Source: Mycobacterium montefiorense (GTDB lineage: Bacteria > Actinomycetota > Actinomycetes > Mycobacteriales > Mycobacteriaceae). Taken from it: a stretch of 62,037 nucleotides of DNA. Below the pieces are notes generated by a model, which was not told the origin of the DNA, ran no database searches, and was given only the letters and a program-made list of their open reading frames with translations. Below are positions 43,513 through 51,561 of this stretch, piece after piece (within the stretch, counting starts at the first letter, position 1; each line of letters begins with the position of its first letter). The stretch spans positions 1-62,037 of the forward strand of contig NZ_BFCH01000011.1 in the NCBI RefSeq assembly GCF_003112775.1. The letters are read 5' to 3'. Made by a program: the position numbers and the translations under genes.

Positions 43513-44673
43513 TCAGGCCAGCGTGGCCGACGAGGGCTTGCCCCGCAGCAGATTGGCCAGGCGGGCGGCCAGAATATCCCAGCGCCACTGCGACGTCACC
43601 CAGTCGCGTCCGGCCGCACCCATCGCGGTGGCCCGGTCACGATCGCCCAGCAATTCGGCGACGGCATCGCCCACTTCTTGTACCGAGTTTCCGTCGACGA
43701 CGAGCCCAGTCTTGTTGTGCTGCACAGCTTCTGGCGCGCCACCCGAGTCGCCGGCGATCACCGGCACGCCGGCCGCCGAGGCTTCCAGGAACACGATCCC
43801 AAGGCCTTCGACGTCCATGCCCGCGCCGCGAGTGCGGCACGGCATCGCGAACACGTCGGCCAGCGCATAGTGGGCGGGCAACTCGTCGGATGGCACGCCG
43901 CCGGTGAATGTCACGTGGTCGGCCACGCCGCAGTCCTGCGCGAGCTTGCGCAGCGTGTCGAGGTAGGGGCCGCTGCCGACGATCACCAGGGCGGCGCCGT
44001 CGACGCGCTGCCGGATCGACGGCAACGCCTTGATCAGCATGTCCTGCCCCTTGCGGGGCACCAGCCGGGAAAGGCACACGGCGGTCGGCCGCTCCCCCAG
44101 CCCGTAGCGCTTGCGTAGCTCGTCGCGGCCGGCCGGGTCGGGCTGAAACCGATCGGTGTCGACGCCGGACGGCAGGTACTCCAACGACGCGGCCGGCCCG
44201 AACGCCGTCGCGAACCGGCCCCGTGTGTAGCGGCTGACGAAGGTGACGACGTCGGTGTCGTCACCGATGCGCCGCAGCACCGAACGCGCCACCGGAAGCA
44301 TCGACCAGCCCACCTCGTGGCCGTGCGTGCTGGCCAGCACCCGACTCGCCCCGGCGCGCCTGGCACGCGCCGCCAGCAGCGCCAGCGGTGCGGCCGCGCC
44401 GAACCACACGGTGTCGATGCCGTGGTCGCCGATCAGCCGGCGCATCCGCGCGTCGACCGTCGGCACCGGCAACATCAGCGTGCCCGGATGGCGCACCACC
44501 CGATAGCCGGCCGCGTCGGCGTCAAAAGCGTCGGCGCCCTTCCATTGCGGCGCGTACACCAGCACCGAATGTGACCCGGCGTCCACCAGCCGCCCGACGA
44601 ACTCGCCCAGGTAGGACTGGATACCGCCGCGTCGCGGCGGAAAGTCGTTGGTTACCAGCAGGACCCGGCTCAC
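43513..44673 (-). CDS. pimB: GDP-mannose-dependent alpha-mannosyltransferase PimB'
   Basis: A GT-B, GT4-family enzyme of 386 residues: donor loop FPPRRGGIQSYLGE near the N-terminus and the EX7E motif in EGLGIVFLEASAAGVPVI. PimB' adds the second mannose to PIM1 to form PIM2 on the cytoplasmic side of the membrane. Stop-to-stop convergent with fadD15, 9 nt apart. Confidence 0.93.
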   Translation of the reverse strand: MSRVLLVTNDFPPRRGGIQSYLGEFVGRLVDAGSHSVLVYAPQWKGADAFDADAAGYRVVRHPGTLMLPVPTVDARMRRLIGDHGIDTVWFGAAAPLALLAARARRAGASRVLASTHGHEVGWSMLPVARSVLRRIGDDTDVVTFVSRYTRGRFATAFGPAASLEYLPSGVDTDRFQPDPAGRDELRKRYGLGERPTAVCLSRLVPRKGQDMLIKALPSIRQRVDGAALVIVGSGPYLDTLRKLAQDCGVADHVTFTGGVPSDELPAHYALADVFAMPCRTRGAGMDVEGLGIVFLEASAAGVPVIAGDSGGAPEAVQHNKTGLVVDGNSVQEVGDAVAELLGDRDRATAMGAAGRDWVTSQWRWDILAARLANLLRGKPSSATLA

Positions 44674-44683
44674 CTGCGTCAGG

Positions 44684-45523
44684 CTAGCCGACCATCCATT
44701 GCCGCCAGCGCGCGAGCAGGCCTGCCGAGTCGATGCCCAGCACGTCGCGGGCGGCGGTGAACGGGTCGACGTGCGCTACGCCGCAGACGGCCAGGTAGTA
44801 GTCGCGCAGCTTGGGCGTTCCGAACGTGTCGGCGACGAAGCGGGCGAACCACCAGGCGCGGTCGTAGGCTAGCGAACGCTGCGGCCCCGGGGTGTCCAGC
44901 TCGAGATCCGACGGCAACGACGGGTTCGGCGAGCGAGCCTGCGGCGGCACCGGGGTATTGGGCCGGGCCACGAAATCGGCGACGCCTTCGGCTAGCCATC
45001 GCGGCGCGTCGAGCGCGGTGTCGGCGCGCGATGCGTAATGAAAAAGTTCATGAGTCAACACAATTCGAAATGCCGACGCACTCATTCCTGCCGCGCCCGG
45101 GGCGAATACGATCCGCTGACCGACCACCACCCGATGGGCGGGATCAATCTGATCGGCGACGGTCACCGCGGCGATGTCCGCCCATTGCTCGGGTGCGCCG
45201 CCGCCGGCGGCGGCGCGAAACTGGTCGTCGGAGCCGGTGGCCACCACCGAGATATCCCGCGACCAGCCGACCCCCCAGAACGCCTCCACCTTGTCGACCG
45301 CGGTGCCCATGTCCGACCCGACCCGGGTCAGCAGCTGGTCGGCGGCCGGGCCGCCGAGGCTGAGCAATCGGATCTCGCGGTCGCCGACGATCAGGGGTGC
45401 TCGCGCGCCGATCGGGTGGCTATGGGCGGGCGCAACCAGCTGCGCGCCTCTTAGCCGGCCATTGCGTGCGTCCAACGGCACGGCCGCTGCCGCGACGAAC
45501 TCGACAACAAAGACCCACGCCAA
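44684..45523 (-). CDS. Putative secreted or anchored zinc peptidase-like protein (Rv2189c type)
   Basis: A 279-residue protein with a hydrophobic N-terminal segment (LAWVFVVEFVAAAA) and an HExxH site in IVLTHELFHYA (His158, Glu159, His162), with a possible third ligand in the following AEGVADFVA segment. This fits a gluzincin-like metallopeptidase. The start is uncertain: TTG 45523 is the first usable codon but the open frame upstream encodes a basic HFRRHRRWLPIL stretch that would complete a signal anchor. Confidence 0.75.
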   Translation of the reverse strand: MAWVFVVEFVAAAAVPLDARNGRLRGAQLVAPAHSHPIGARAPLIVGDREIRLLSLGGPAADQLLTRVGSDMGTAVDKVEAFWGVGWSRDISVVATGSDDQFRAAAGGGAPEQWADIAAVTVADQIDPAHRVVVGQRIVFAPGAAGMSASAFRIVLTHELFHYASRADTALDAPRWLAEGVADFVARPNTPVPPQARSPNPSLPSDLELDTPGPQRSLAYDRAWWFARFVADTFGTPKLRDYYLAVCGVAHVDPFTAARDVLGIDSAGLLARWRQWMVG

Positions 45524-45575
45524 AAGAATCGGGAGCCACCGGCGATGCCGACGGAAATGGCCGGGCGCCGAACGA

Positions 45576-46736
45576 TCAGTAACGGCGGGCGTCGTAAATC
45601 GGGCCGGAGGAGTTCATCGGCACCACCCGCACCGGCACGCCGTAGGTGGACGAGTGGATCATCATGCCGTCACCGACGTATATGCCGGCGTGCGACGCGT
45701 CCGAATAGAAGGTCAGCACGTCGCCGGGCTGCAGATCCGACAGGGAAATCGGCTGACCGCCATGAGCGAGCGCCTGGCTTGAGTGCGGCAACGAGATGCC
45801 GGCCTGCTGGAAGGCCCACATCACCAATCCGGAGCAGTCAAACCCGCCCGGTGCCGAGCCGCCCCACACGTAAGGCGATCCGACCTGGGTCAACGCCGCT
45901 TGCACGACGTTGGCACGGTCACCACCGGGACCGCCAGGAATCATCCCCGGCATACCGGGCATTCCACCCGGCGGCGGAGCCTCACCCGGCGGTGGCGCAC
46001 CGGGCGCCGGCGGGGCGCCGGGCGGCAATGCGTCCGGCGCGGGTGCGCCTGGCGCCGGAGCCGCCGCGGGCAGCTGCCCGGGGTCGGCCAGCGCGGTGCG
46101 CTGCTGTGGCGACAGGGACACGTACTGCGACTTCACGACGGCAATCTGAACCTGCAGCTGGCTCTGCTTGGACTGCAGGCTGGCCCGCACCGCGGCGGCC
46201 TGCTCGGCCGCGGTCTTGGCATCAGCGGCGGAGCGGGCCGAAGCCTGTTCGGCCTTGGCGGCCTGCTCACCGGCAACCCGGAAACTTGCCATTTGCGTGG
46301 ACATTTGGGCCGCCATCACGCGCTGGACGGCGATCTTGTCGATTAGCCCCTGCGGCGACTGCGCGGTCAGCATGGCTTCCATGCCGTCGATGCGTCCACC
46401 CATGTAGGTCGCGGCCGCGAGCTTGTTGACGGCGATCTGGAAGGTGGCCAGGCGAACCTTCGCCCCATCCACCGCGGCGTGGTCGTCGGTGTGCTTCTTG
46501 TCGGCGGCCCGCTGGGCGGCGAGTTTGTCGTTGAGGTCGAGCTGCGCGCTGTGCATGGCCTCGGTGGTCTGCTCGGCCTGCCGAGATAGCTCGGTGAGCT
46601 TTGCCAGTGCGTCGTCGGCGGGATCGGCCATCACGTTGGCCGCACAGACACCGGACAAAACGGTGAGGCATGCCAGCGTTCCGACGACTGACCGCGTGAT
46701 GACACGCGAGATCGAATGCGCGGAGCCGGAACTCAA
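45576..46736 (-). CDS. ripC: Peptidoglycan endopeptidase RipC (NlpC/P60)
   Basis: A secreted D,L-endopeptidase of 386 residues. It has a signal peptide (about 1-38, ending near AANVMA), a long coiled-coil domain with Ala/Gln heptads (about 40-210), a Pro/Gly-rich linker and a C-terminal NlpC/P60 domain with catalytic Cys in GGFDCSGLV and His in ASHAGIYVGDG. The coiled coil in this family mediates FtsEX-dependent control. The start is TTG 46736 with AAGGAAG upstream. Confidence 0.93.
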   Translation of the reverse strand: MSSGSAHSISRVITRSVVGTLACLTVLSGVCAANVMADPADDALAKLTELSRQAEQTTEAMHSAQLDLNDKLAAQRAADKKHTDDHAAVDGAKVRLATFQIAVNKLAAATYMGGRIDGMEAMLTAQSPQGLIDKIAVQRVMAAQMSTQMASFRVAGEQAAKAEQASARSAADAKTAAEQAAAVRASLQSKQSQLQVQIAVVKSQYVSLSPQQRTALADPGQLPAAAPAPGAPAPDALPPGAPPAPGAPPPGEAPPPGGMPGMPGMIPGGPGGDRANVVQAALTQVGSPYVWGGSAPGGFDCSGLVMWAFQQAGISLPHSSQALAHGGQPISLSDLQPGDVLTFYSDASHAGIYVGDGMMIHSSTYGVPVRVVPMNSSGPIYDARRY

Positions 46737-46922
46737 AGTATTGCTTCCTTAAACTGCCGTCGACGTTCGAGATCGATCTGGGTTTAGGTCTCAAATAGGT
46801 TACGAAACGATATCGGCGTTTGTCCAAACCAGATCGTTAAGAAAATAGATAGATTTCTGTCATAAGTATGTGAACGACACGGGGTAACTGAGGCGGTCCA
46901 GGGGTTTTGACACTCAACCCCT

Positions 46923-47177
46923 CTAGGCGACGCCGGACCCATGATTGCGATGAATGGGCACCAAACGCAAGCGCGGCGCCAATCCCACCTCCGCGAGCAC
47001 TTCGAGTGCGGCACGTTCGTCGTGCAACAAGGTATCCGGTACCCCGAGTAGCACGCTGATCACGCAATCCCGGCACCCCGGGCCGCGAGCCGCACAATCG
47101 TCGCAGTCGATCACCACCGGGGCGCCCGGTACTGACGCCGCGACGCCTTTGCTGTCGGGTCCGCTGCTGTAGGCCAT
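46923..47177 (-). CDS. Small conserved Cys-cluster protein
   Basis: An 84-residue protein of a conserved actinobacterial type, with [14 protein letters not shown] followed by VISVLLG. Four Cys in two CxxC-like pairs suggest a zinc or iron site. ATG 47177 is chosen ([10 protein letters not shown]); an in-frame start at 47201 is possible. It is divergent from the exonuclease gene. No function is known. The 186 nt separating it from ripC hold no recognisable element beyond a probable ripC promoter region. Confidence 0.7.
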   Translation of the reverse strand: MAYSSGPDSKGVAASVPGAPVVIDCDDCAARGPGCRDCVISVLLGVPDTLLHDERAALEVLAEVGLAPRLRLVPIHRNHGSGVA

Positions 47178-47291
47178 CGGAATCGGTCCTCTCATCCGCA
47201 CTTGGTCGTGCTGACCCGAACGCTAACCGTGGGCACCGACAGTTTTTGGCGAGCGCGAACCGGCGTGGGAACGCCGCCGGTGTCGGTCGCG

Positions 47292-49190
47292 ATGCTTAAC
47301 GTCACGCCCATGGGTGTGACTGGTGGGACTCAACTGAATTTCGCCGACCTGGGATCCAGCGCGGAATCGAGCTGGACGCCACTCGAAGAAACCCCGCTGC
47401 GCGAGACCACCTTCGTCGTGGTGGACCTGGAGACGACCGGCGGGCGCGCCCGCGGCGGCGACGGGACACGTGCCGACGCGATCACCGAGATCGGCGCGGT
47501 CAAGGTTCGCGGCGGCGTCGTGCTCGGAGAATTCGGCACCCTGGTGGACCCGCAGCGCAGCATCCCGCCTCAGATCATCCAGCTCACCGGCATCACCACG
47601 GCCATGGTGTGTGACGCCCCGACGATCGACGCGGTGCTGCCGATGTTTCTGGAGTTCGCCGGCTTGGACTGCGGGGCGGTGCTCGTCGCCCACAACGCGG
47701 GGTTCGACGTCGGGTTTCTGCGGGCCGCCGCCGAGCACTGCGAAATTCGTTGGCCCCAGGCACGAGTGCTGTGCACCGTACGACTGGCGCGCCGCGTGCT
47801 GAGCCGTGAGGAATCCCCCAGTGTGCGGCTGGCGGCCCTGGCCCGGCTGTTCGCCGTCGCCACCCAGCCCACCCACCGGGCCCTCGACGACGCCCGCGCC
47901 ACCGTCGAGGTGCTGCACACACTGGTCGAGCGCGTCGGCAATCAGGGCGTGCACACCTATGCCGACCTGCGCTCGTATCTGCCCAACGTGACGCCGACCC
48001 AGCGCCGCAAGCGTGTGCTCGCCGATCAGCTGCCGCACCGTCCCGGGGTCTACCTGTTTCGCGGCCCCTCGGGCGAGGTGCTCTACGTCGGCACCGCTGT
48101 TGACCTGCGCCGGAGGGTGAGCCAGTACTTCACCGGCGCCGACCCTCGCGGCCGGATGAAGGAGATGGTCACACTGGCCGGCGCGGTCGACCACGTCGAG
48201 TGCGCGCACGCGCTCGAGGCCGGGGTGCGCGAGCTGCGGATGCTGGCCGCGCACGCGCCGCCGTACAACCGCCGGTCGAGGTTCCCGCAGCGCTGGTGGT
48301 GGGTGGCGCTGAGCGACGAGGCCTTCCCCCGGCTGTCGGTGGTGCGCGCCCCGCGACACGACCGCGCCATCGGGCCGTTTCGGTCCAGCGCCGATGCGGC
48401 CGACACCGCGAGGCTGCTGGCACGTTTCACCGGAATCCGAACGTGCACAACACGACTCGGACGTTCGGCGCTGCACGGACCGGCCTGCCCGGAAGTCGAA
48501 GTGTCGCCCTGTCCCGCCGCCCGCGACGTGACCGCGGTGCAATACGCCGCGGCGACACAGCGGGCCGCGGCGCTGATCGACGGCGCGGACAACAGCGCGT
48601 TAATCGCGGCCGTCGATCAGATCACCGTGCTGGCCGAGCATCGGCACTACGAGAGCGCAGCACGGCTGCGCGACCGCACCGCCACCGCCGTCGAGATGCT
48701 GTGGCGGGGCCAGCGGCTGCGGGCGCTGGCCGCACTGCCCGAGCTGATCGCCGCGGCCCCCGACGGCAGTGGGGGCTACCACCTCGCCGTGATCCGCTAC
48801 GGCCAGCTCGCCGCGGCCGGCAACGCCAGGCGCGGGGTGCCGCCGATGCCGGTGGTCGACGCCATCCATGCTGGCGCACAAACGATTTTGACGGCCAGTG
48901 CCCCGCTGGGCGGTGCGCTGGTCGAAGAGACCGCCCTGGTCGCGCGCTGGCTGCTGACCCCGGGAGTGCGCATCGTGCGGGTCGCCGACGGCGTCGGGTG
49001 GGCCTCACCGGTGCGATCCGCCGGCGCCTGGGCGGGGTGGGCGGCCGCGGCGCGCTCGGCGCGGCTGGCCCGCACACAGGATCCAGCGCCGGTCCCGGAC
49101 TCGGACCTGCCGGCAGTGCACTACACGATTACGCAACGGAGCACCGGGCGCCCTAACGCTGAGATCCAATGCTCCCCGAAGGGAGCCTGA
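47292..49190 (+). CDS. DEDDh exonuclease fused to a GIY-YIG nuclease domain (Rv2191 type)
   Basis: A 632-residue fusion. The N-terminal DnaQ-like exonuclease has [10 protein letters not shown] (metal Asp and Glu), [10 protein letters not shown] and [10 protein letters not shown] (ExoIII/DEDDh motifs). The middle GIY-YIG domain ([23 protein letters not shown]) resembles UvrC and Cho. A C-terminal UvrC-like region follows. It is probably involved in DNA repair. I chose ATG 47292; ATG 47310 or the more distant 47202 are possible. Its stop marks the left boundary of the accessory island. Confidence 0.9.
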   Translation: MLNVTPMGVTGGTQLNFADLGSSAESSWTPLEETPLRETTFVVVDLETTGGRARGGDGTRADAITEIGAVKVRGGVVLGEFGTLVDPQRSIPPQIIQLTGITTAMVCDAPTIDAVLPMFLEFAGLDCGAVLVAHNAGFDVGFLRAAAEHCEIRWPQARVLCTVRLARRVLSREESPSVRLAALARLFAVATQPTHRALDDARATVEVLHTLVERVGNQGVHTYADLRSYLPNVTPTQRRKRVLADQLPHRPGVYLFRGPSGEVLYVGTAVDLRRRVSQYFTGADPRGRMKEMVTLAGAVDHVECAHALEAGVRELRMLAAHAPPYNRRSRFPQRWWWVALSDEAFPRLSVVRAPRHDRAIGPFRSSADAADTARLLARFTGIRTCTTRLGRSALHGPACPEVEVSPCPAARDVTAVQYAAATQRAAALIDGADNSALIAAVDQITVLAEHRHYESAARLRDRTATAVEMLWRGQRLRALAALPELIAAAPDGSGGYHLAVIRYGQLAAAGNARRGVPPMPVVDAIHAGAQTILTASAPLGGALVEETALVARWLLTPGVRIVRVADGVGWASPVRSAGAWAGWAAAARSARLARTQDPAPVPDSDLPAVHYTITQRSTGRPNAEIQCSPKGA

Positions 49191-49320
49191 CCGATACCCA
49201 TCCGCTTCGGCCGCGTACTACCAGCCGAAGCCGAACAGATCGCGGATCAACCTATACCGCAACAACTTTCATTAATCGACGCACCCAGATCAGAGTTCGT
49301 CAATCGCCGGGCCGGGACAA

Positions 49321-49369
49321 ACGAGATGTTTCCTCAATGGACACAGGTGTAAACGATATGTTTCCTCAC
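49321..49369. repeat. Pair of 17-bp direct repeats, mobile-element-like end
   Basis: ACGAGATGTTTCCTCAA (49321-49337) and ACGATATGTTTCCTCAC (49353-49369) differ at two positions and lie 32 bp apart. Multiple short copies of an end sequence are typical of IS21-type element termini, and the site is where core synteny breaks. No transposase is present, so this would be only a remnant; the assignment to a family is not certain. Confidence 0.5.
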
Positions 49370-49377
49370 TAGATAAA

Positions 49378-49437
49378 TGAAACTCTAAATATAGACAAGT
49401 GAAACTCAAAAAATATAGACAAATGAGACTCAAAATT
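49378..49437. repeat. Three AT-rich direct repeats, period 22-24 bp
   Basis: TGAAACTC...ATAGACAA occurs at 49378-49398 and 49400-49422, and a third, partial copy (TGAGACTCAAAATT) at 49424-49437. The run directly follows the 17-bp repeats and precedes the precursor promoter. It may be the inner part of the same element end or a protein-binding array. The stretch 49191-49573 otherwise holds only the promoter below and no gene. Confidence 0.6.
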
Positions 49438-49445
49438 ACGAGCGG

Positions 49446-49475
49446 TTGACGGCATACATGCCGCCTGACTACCCT
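49446..49475 (+). promoter_or_regulatory. Predicted promoter of the RiPP precursor with embedded palindrome
   Basis: TTGACG (49446-49451) and TACCCT (49470-49475) are 18 bp apart, a good fit to the mycobacterial housekeeping pattern. The palindrome GGCATACATGCC (49451-49462; 5-bp arms, 2-bp centre) overlaps the -35 edge and spacer, a place where a repressor would block transcription. The predicted leader to the precursor ATG is about 90 nt. Confidence 0.55.
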
Positions 49476-49573
49476 ACGTTAGGTATCCATTCACATGGTT
49501 ACGTCAGAGCGAATTATGGTGCTCTTTGGAAATTTCCGATTCATCTCGCAAGATCAATCAGGAGGATTTACCC

Positions 49574-49684
49574 ATGGGATATTTAGCTGTTTTCAACGCC
49601 GCGGATGTCGACGATTCGGCTATCTCTGCAGAGATAGCCGCTACAATCGACCGAATTGACACCGCCGCTGAGGATTCCGTCTAA
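49574..49684 (+). CDS. Candidate RiPP precursor peptide, leaderless, 36 residues
   Basis: A 36-codon ORF with AGGAGG at 49560-49565, 8 nt before ATG. The peptide starts MGYLAVFNAADV and continues as an acidic Ala/Ile/Asp/Ser/Thr-rich helix-like tail ending DTAAEDSV; it has no Cys. A tiny ORF with a strong binding site just ahead of a YcaO gene is the usual layout of RiPP loci. The N-terminus resembles the bottromycin precursor as I remember it (MGPVVVFDC), whose core follows Met1 and whose remainder is a follower. If so, the core here is near GYLAVFN and the acidic tail is the follower recognised by the enzymes. Confidence 0.75.
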   Translation: MGYLAVFNAADVDDSAISAEIAATIDRIDTAAEDSV

Positions 49685-49696
49685 TCCTAAACTACT

Positions 49697-49738
49697 GGTC
49701 GCCGGGCCGTAATCAACCACAATTGTGGCCCGGCGACC
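49697..49738 (+). terminator. Attenuator-like hairpin between precursor and YcaO genes
   Basis: GGTCGCCGGGCC (49697-49708) and GGCCCGGCGACC (49727-49738) form a perfect 12-bp GC-rich stem with an 18-nt loop, 13 nt after the precursor stop. No T-run follows, so it is more likely a partial terminator or an mRNA-stabilising 3' end. Such hairpins typically give much more precursor than enzyme transcript. Confidence 0.7.
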
Positions 49739-49794
49739 GGGTCAATTCGCATCGGACCAACACTGCAGATTTGAATACCGGGGGCTGCGTTGAT

Positions 49795-49867
49795 CCCTCA
49801 CACCTCAAGAACGCTCCATTTAGTAGATGCCTGATAGCGTTCTACAGATACGATCGAGTTTGTCAGA
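49795..49867 (+). repeat. 73-bp direct repeat, copy 1 (spans the YcaO start)
   Basis: The first 29 bp (CCCTCACACCTCAAGAACGC and the next nine bases) are identical to 51349-51377; the rest matches copy 2 with scattered changes and indels up to TTTGTCAGA. Weaker similarity extends about 30 bp farther upstream (CAGATTTG against CAGATGTG). The YcaO ATG at 49827 lies inside it. Confidence 0.85.
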
Positions 49868-51242
49868 TTTCACATATTTTCAGCGCGATACTGGTCCTCG
49901 CGGAAATCCATCGAAGAAGGCACTGCAAAGAAAGAAGGCACCTCTGTTCGGACCTCTTTGCCAGCCATACGAGCGGGAATTATCCCTGTCCGAAGCGCAA
50001 CATCGAATAGATTTGGAGCTTGCGGAGCTGGGATGGAGAGTTGAGGTAGGCGGTGCGCTAAACGATGCGCTTTCTGCTGCAACTGCAGTGCTCACCGATA
50101 GATCTGGCCGAAAGGTACAAGATGGGCGCGGCGCAGGTAAAGGAATGCCTTTGAATTCGAGAATCGGTGCGATATTCGAAGCGCTGGAACATGTATATTC
50201 TGGGCCGATTCTTACGGGACATCTAGACACTCATACCATTGACGTCTCCAAATTGGCTGCTGGGCCACTCGCTCATGACCCGGCTATCATTGAACTGGCA
50301 GCGGGGATCGCTGCCGATACTCCGATCGCGTGCTTGAAATACTGCTTCGCCCACATACACGGTGGCAGTGCGATCAGTGTTACAATATTTCTTTGGGCAC
50401 CGTGGTTCACATCGGTAGCGGCCGATCTGTGGCGTCAAAGTATTGGAGACGGGGTCGATTACTCGCGAATCAAATCATATTCAGTGAATACTGGTTGCGC
50501 GATCGGCGCCAGCGAAGATGAGGCAGTACTGCATGCACTAAACGAGTGGGTCGAGCGGGACGCACTTTCGGTGTTTCTACTTACCAGTATTTACGATTCC
50601 ACTACCCCGCCACGGCGCATTAGCCGTCAGATTCTGAGCCCGTCAAGTGTCAAGTTGTTGACTCGTGCCGAGAAAACGATCGGAAAGGCTATCGATTTAT
50701 TTGATATCACAACAGATATAGAGGTACCTGCAGTTCTTGCGACGGTATCTGGAGAATCTGATCTCAACAGTCCTCACTACGGACTTGGGGTGTCGATTTC
50801 AGCCGATCATGCATTGGAACGTGCGGTCACCGAGGTCGTACAGGCGGTTCTTCTAGCGCCTTTAGCAGCTCAAGAAACACCACCGATTGATCTTAGCCAA
50901 ATCTTTCGTGGTCACCCCCAGTTACTGGCGTGCGCACGTATGCAAATCCCTGAGAGTGTCGTCGACCTGCCGAGCACTGCGCGCCGATTCTCGGCGCGAG
51001 AAGATCCCCGAGCCATAAAAGCACAGCGTCATCAAGTAACCAAGCGCATCGCCGCCGCCGGTCACGACATCCTTATTCGGCGACTGGCAACACTGCATCA
51101 TGGCACCACCATTGTCCAAGTGCAGTGCCCAGGCTTGGAAAGGTTCCACCTGGTAACCAACGGTCACGTCACAATTCCTGGTCAACGAGCCAATCGGTTA
51201 AGAAAGTCCTTTAATTGTCCAGGGCGTCGGTTACGTTCGTGA
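49827..51242 (+). CDS. Stand-alone YcaO-family ATP-dependent peptide backbone-modifying enzyme
   Basis: A 471-residue YcaO protein. It shows the three ATP/Mg-binding blocks: GRGAGKG...AIFEALEH (about 100-122), NTGCAIGASEDEAVLHALNEWVERDAL (about 221-247) and GVSISADHALERAVTEVVQA (321-340), and a C-terminal VQCPGLERF...TIPGQR segment. It lacks the fused E1-like partner and the Pro-rich tail of azoline synthetases. YcaO enzymes activate peptide amide oxygens to form azolines, thioamides or amidines; no Cys in the precursor and no TfuA partner argue for amidine. There is no clear ribosome binding site before ATG 49827. AT-richer than the core genes. Confidence 0.92.
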   Translation: MPDSVLQIRSSLSDFTYFQRDTGPRGNPSKKALQRKKAPLFGPLCQPYERELSLSEAQHRIDLELAELGWRVEVGGALNDALSAATAVLTDRSGRKVQDGRGAGKGMPLNSRIGAIFEALEHVYSGPILTGHLDTHTIDVSKLAAGPLAHDPAIIELAAGIAADTPIACLKYCFAHIHGGSAISVTIFLWAPWFTSVAADLWRQSIGDGVDYSRIKSYSVNTGCAIGASEDEAVLHALNEWVERDALSVFLLTSIYDSTTPPRRISRQILSPSSVKLLTRAEKTIGKAIDLFDITTDIEVPAVLATVSGESDLNSPHYGLGVSISADHALERAVTEVVQAVLLAPLAAQETPPIDLSQIFRGHPQLLACARMQIPESVVDLPSTARRFSAREDPRAIKAQRHQVTKRIAAAGHDILIRRLATLHHGTTIVQVQCPGLERFHLVTNGHVTIPGQRANRLRKSFNCPGRRLRS

Positions 51243-51348
51243 TTTTCGGCTTTAGCCTGGAGTCGGTTTGGTGGACCGCCAGCACCCGGCGAGAATATTC
51301 GGATTCAAGCGAAATTACAGATGTGGAGTGCCCAAGGGGCGCGGAAGC

Positions 51349-51421
51349 CCCTCACACCTCAAGAACGCTCCATTTAGCAGATACTGACAGCGTTCTACAC
51401 ATGACGATCAAATTTGTCAGA
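51349..51421 (+). repeat. 73-bp direct repeat, copy 2 (degenerate YcaO-start region)
   Basis: Matches 49795-49867 but the start codon is changed (ATG to ATA with a one-base deletion). The stretch 51243-51561 (319 bp) has no convincing gene: the repeat is followed by text that still encodes a VLHMTIKFVRPYYRYEH-like run, loosely parallel to the YcaO N-terminus, before stopping at 51490. Confidence 0.85.
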
Positions 51422-51561
51422 CCGTACTACCGCTATGAACATCCCTGCGATATTGGTAAATGTGTATCCGTAGCTAATGGTAATGTTTAGGTGTGGCGTG
51501 AACGCCGTCGTAACAGCACCAAGATCGAAGGGTTCGTACCCGCGATTTGATGGGCTAAAAA

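Noticed and set aside
49493..49656. Frame overlapping the precursor in another phase (MVTSERIMVLF...)
   Set aside because: No ribosome binding site, and it uses the same DNA as the precursor, which has a strong site and cluster context.
49827..51242. Thioamide (YcaO-TfuA) pathway
   Set aside because: No TfuA-like gene is encoded in the island, although a distant partner cannot be excluded.
51215..51490. 91-codon frame after the YcaO gene
   Set aside because: Starts inside the YcaO gene and crosses the 73-bp repeat copy; more likely the decayed YcaO-like text than a gene.
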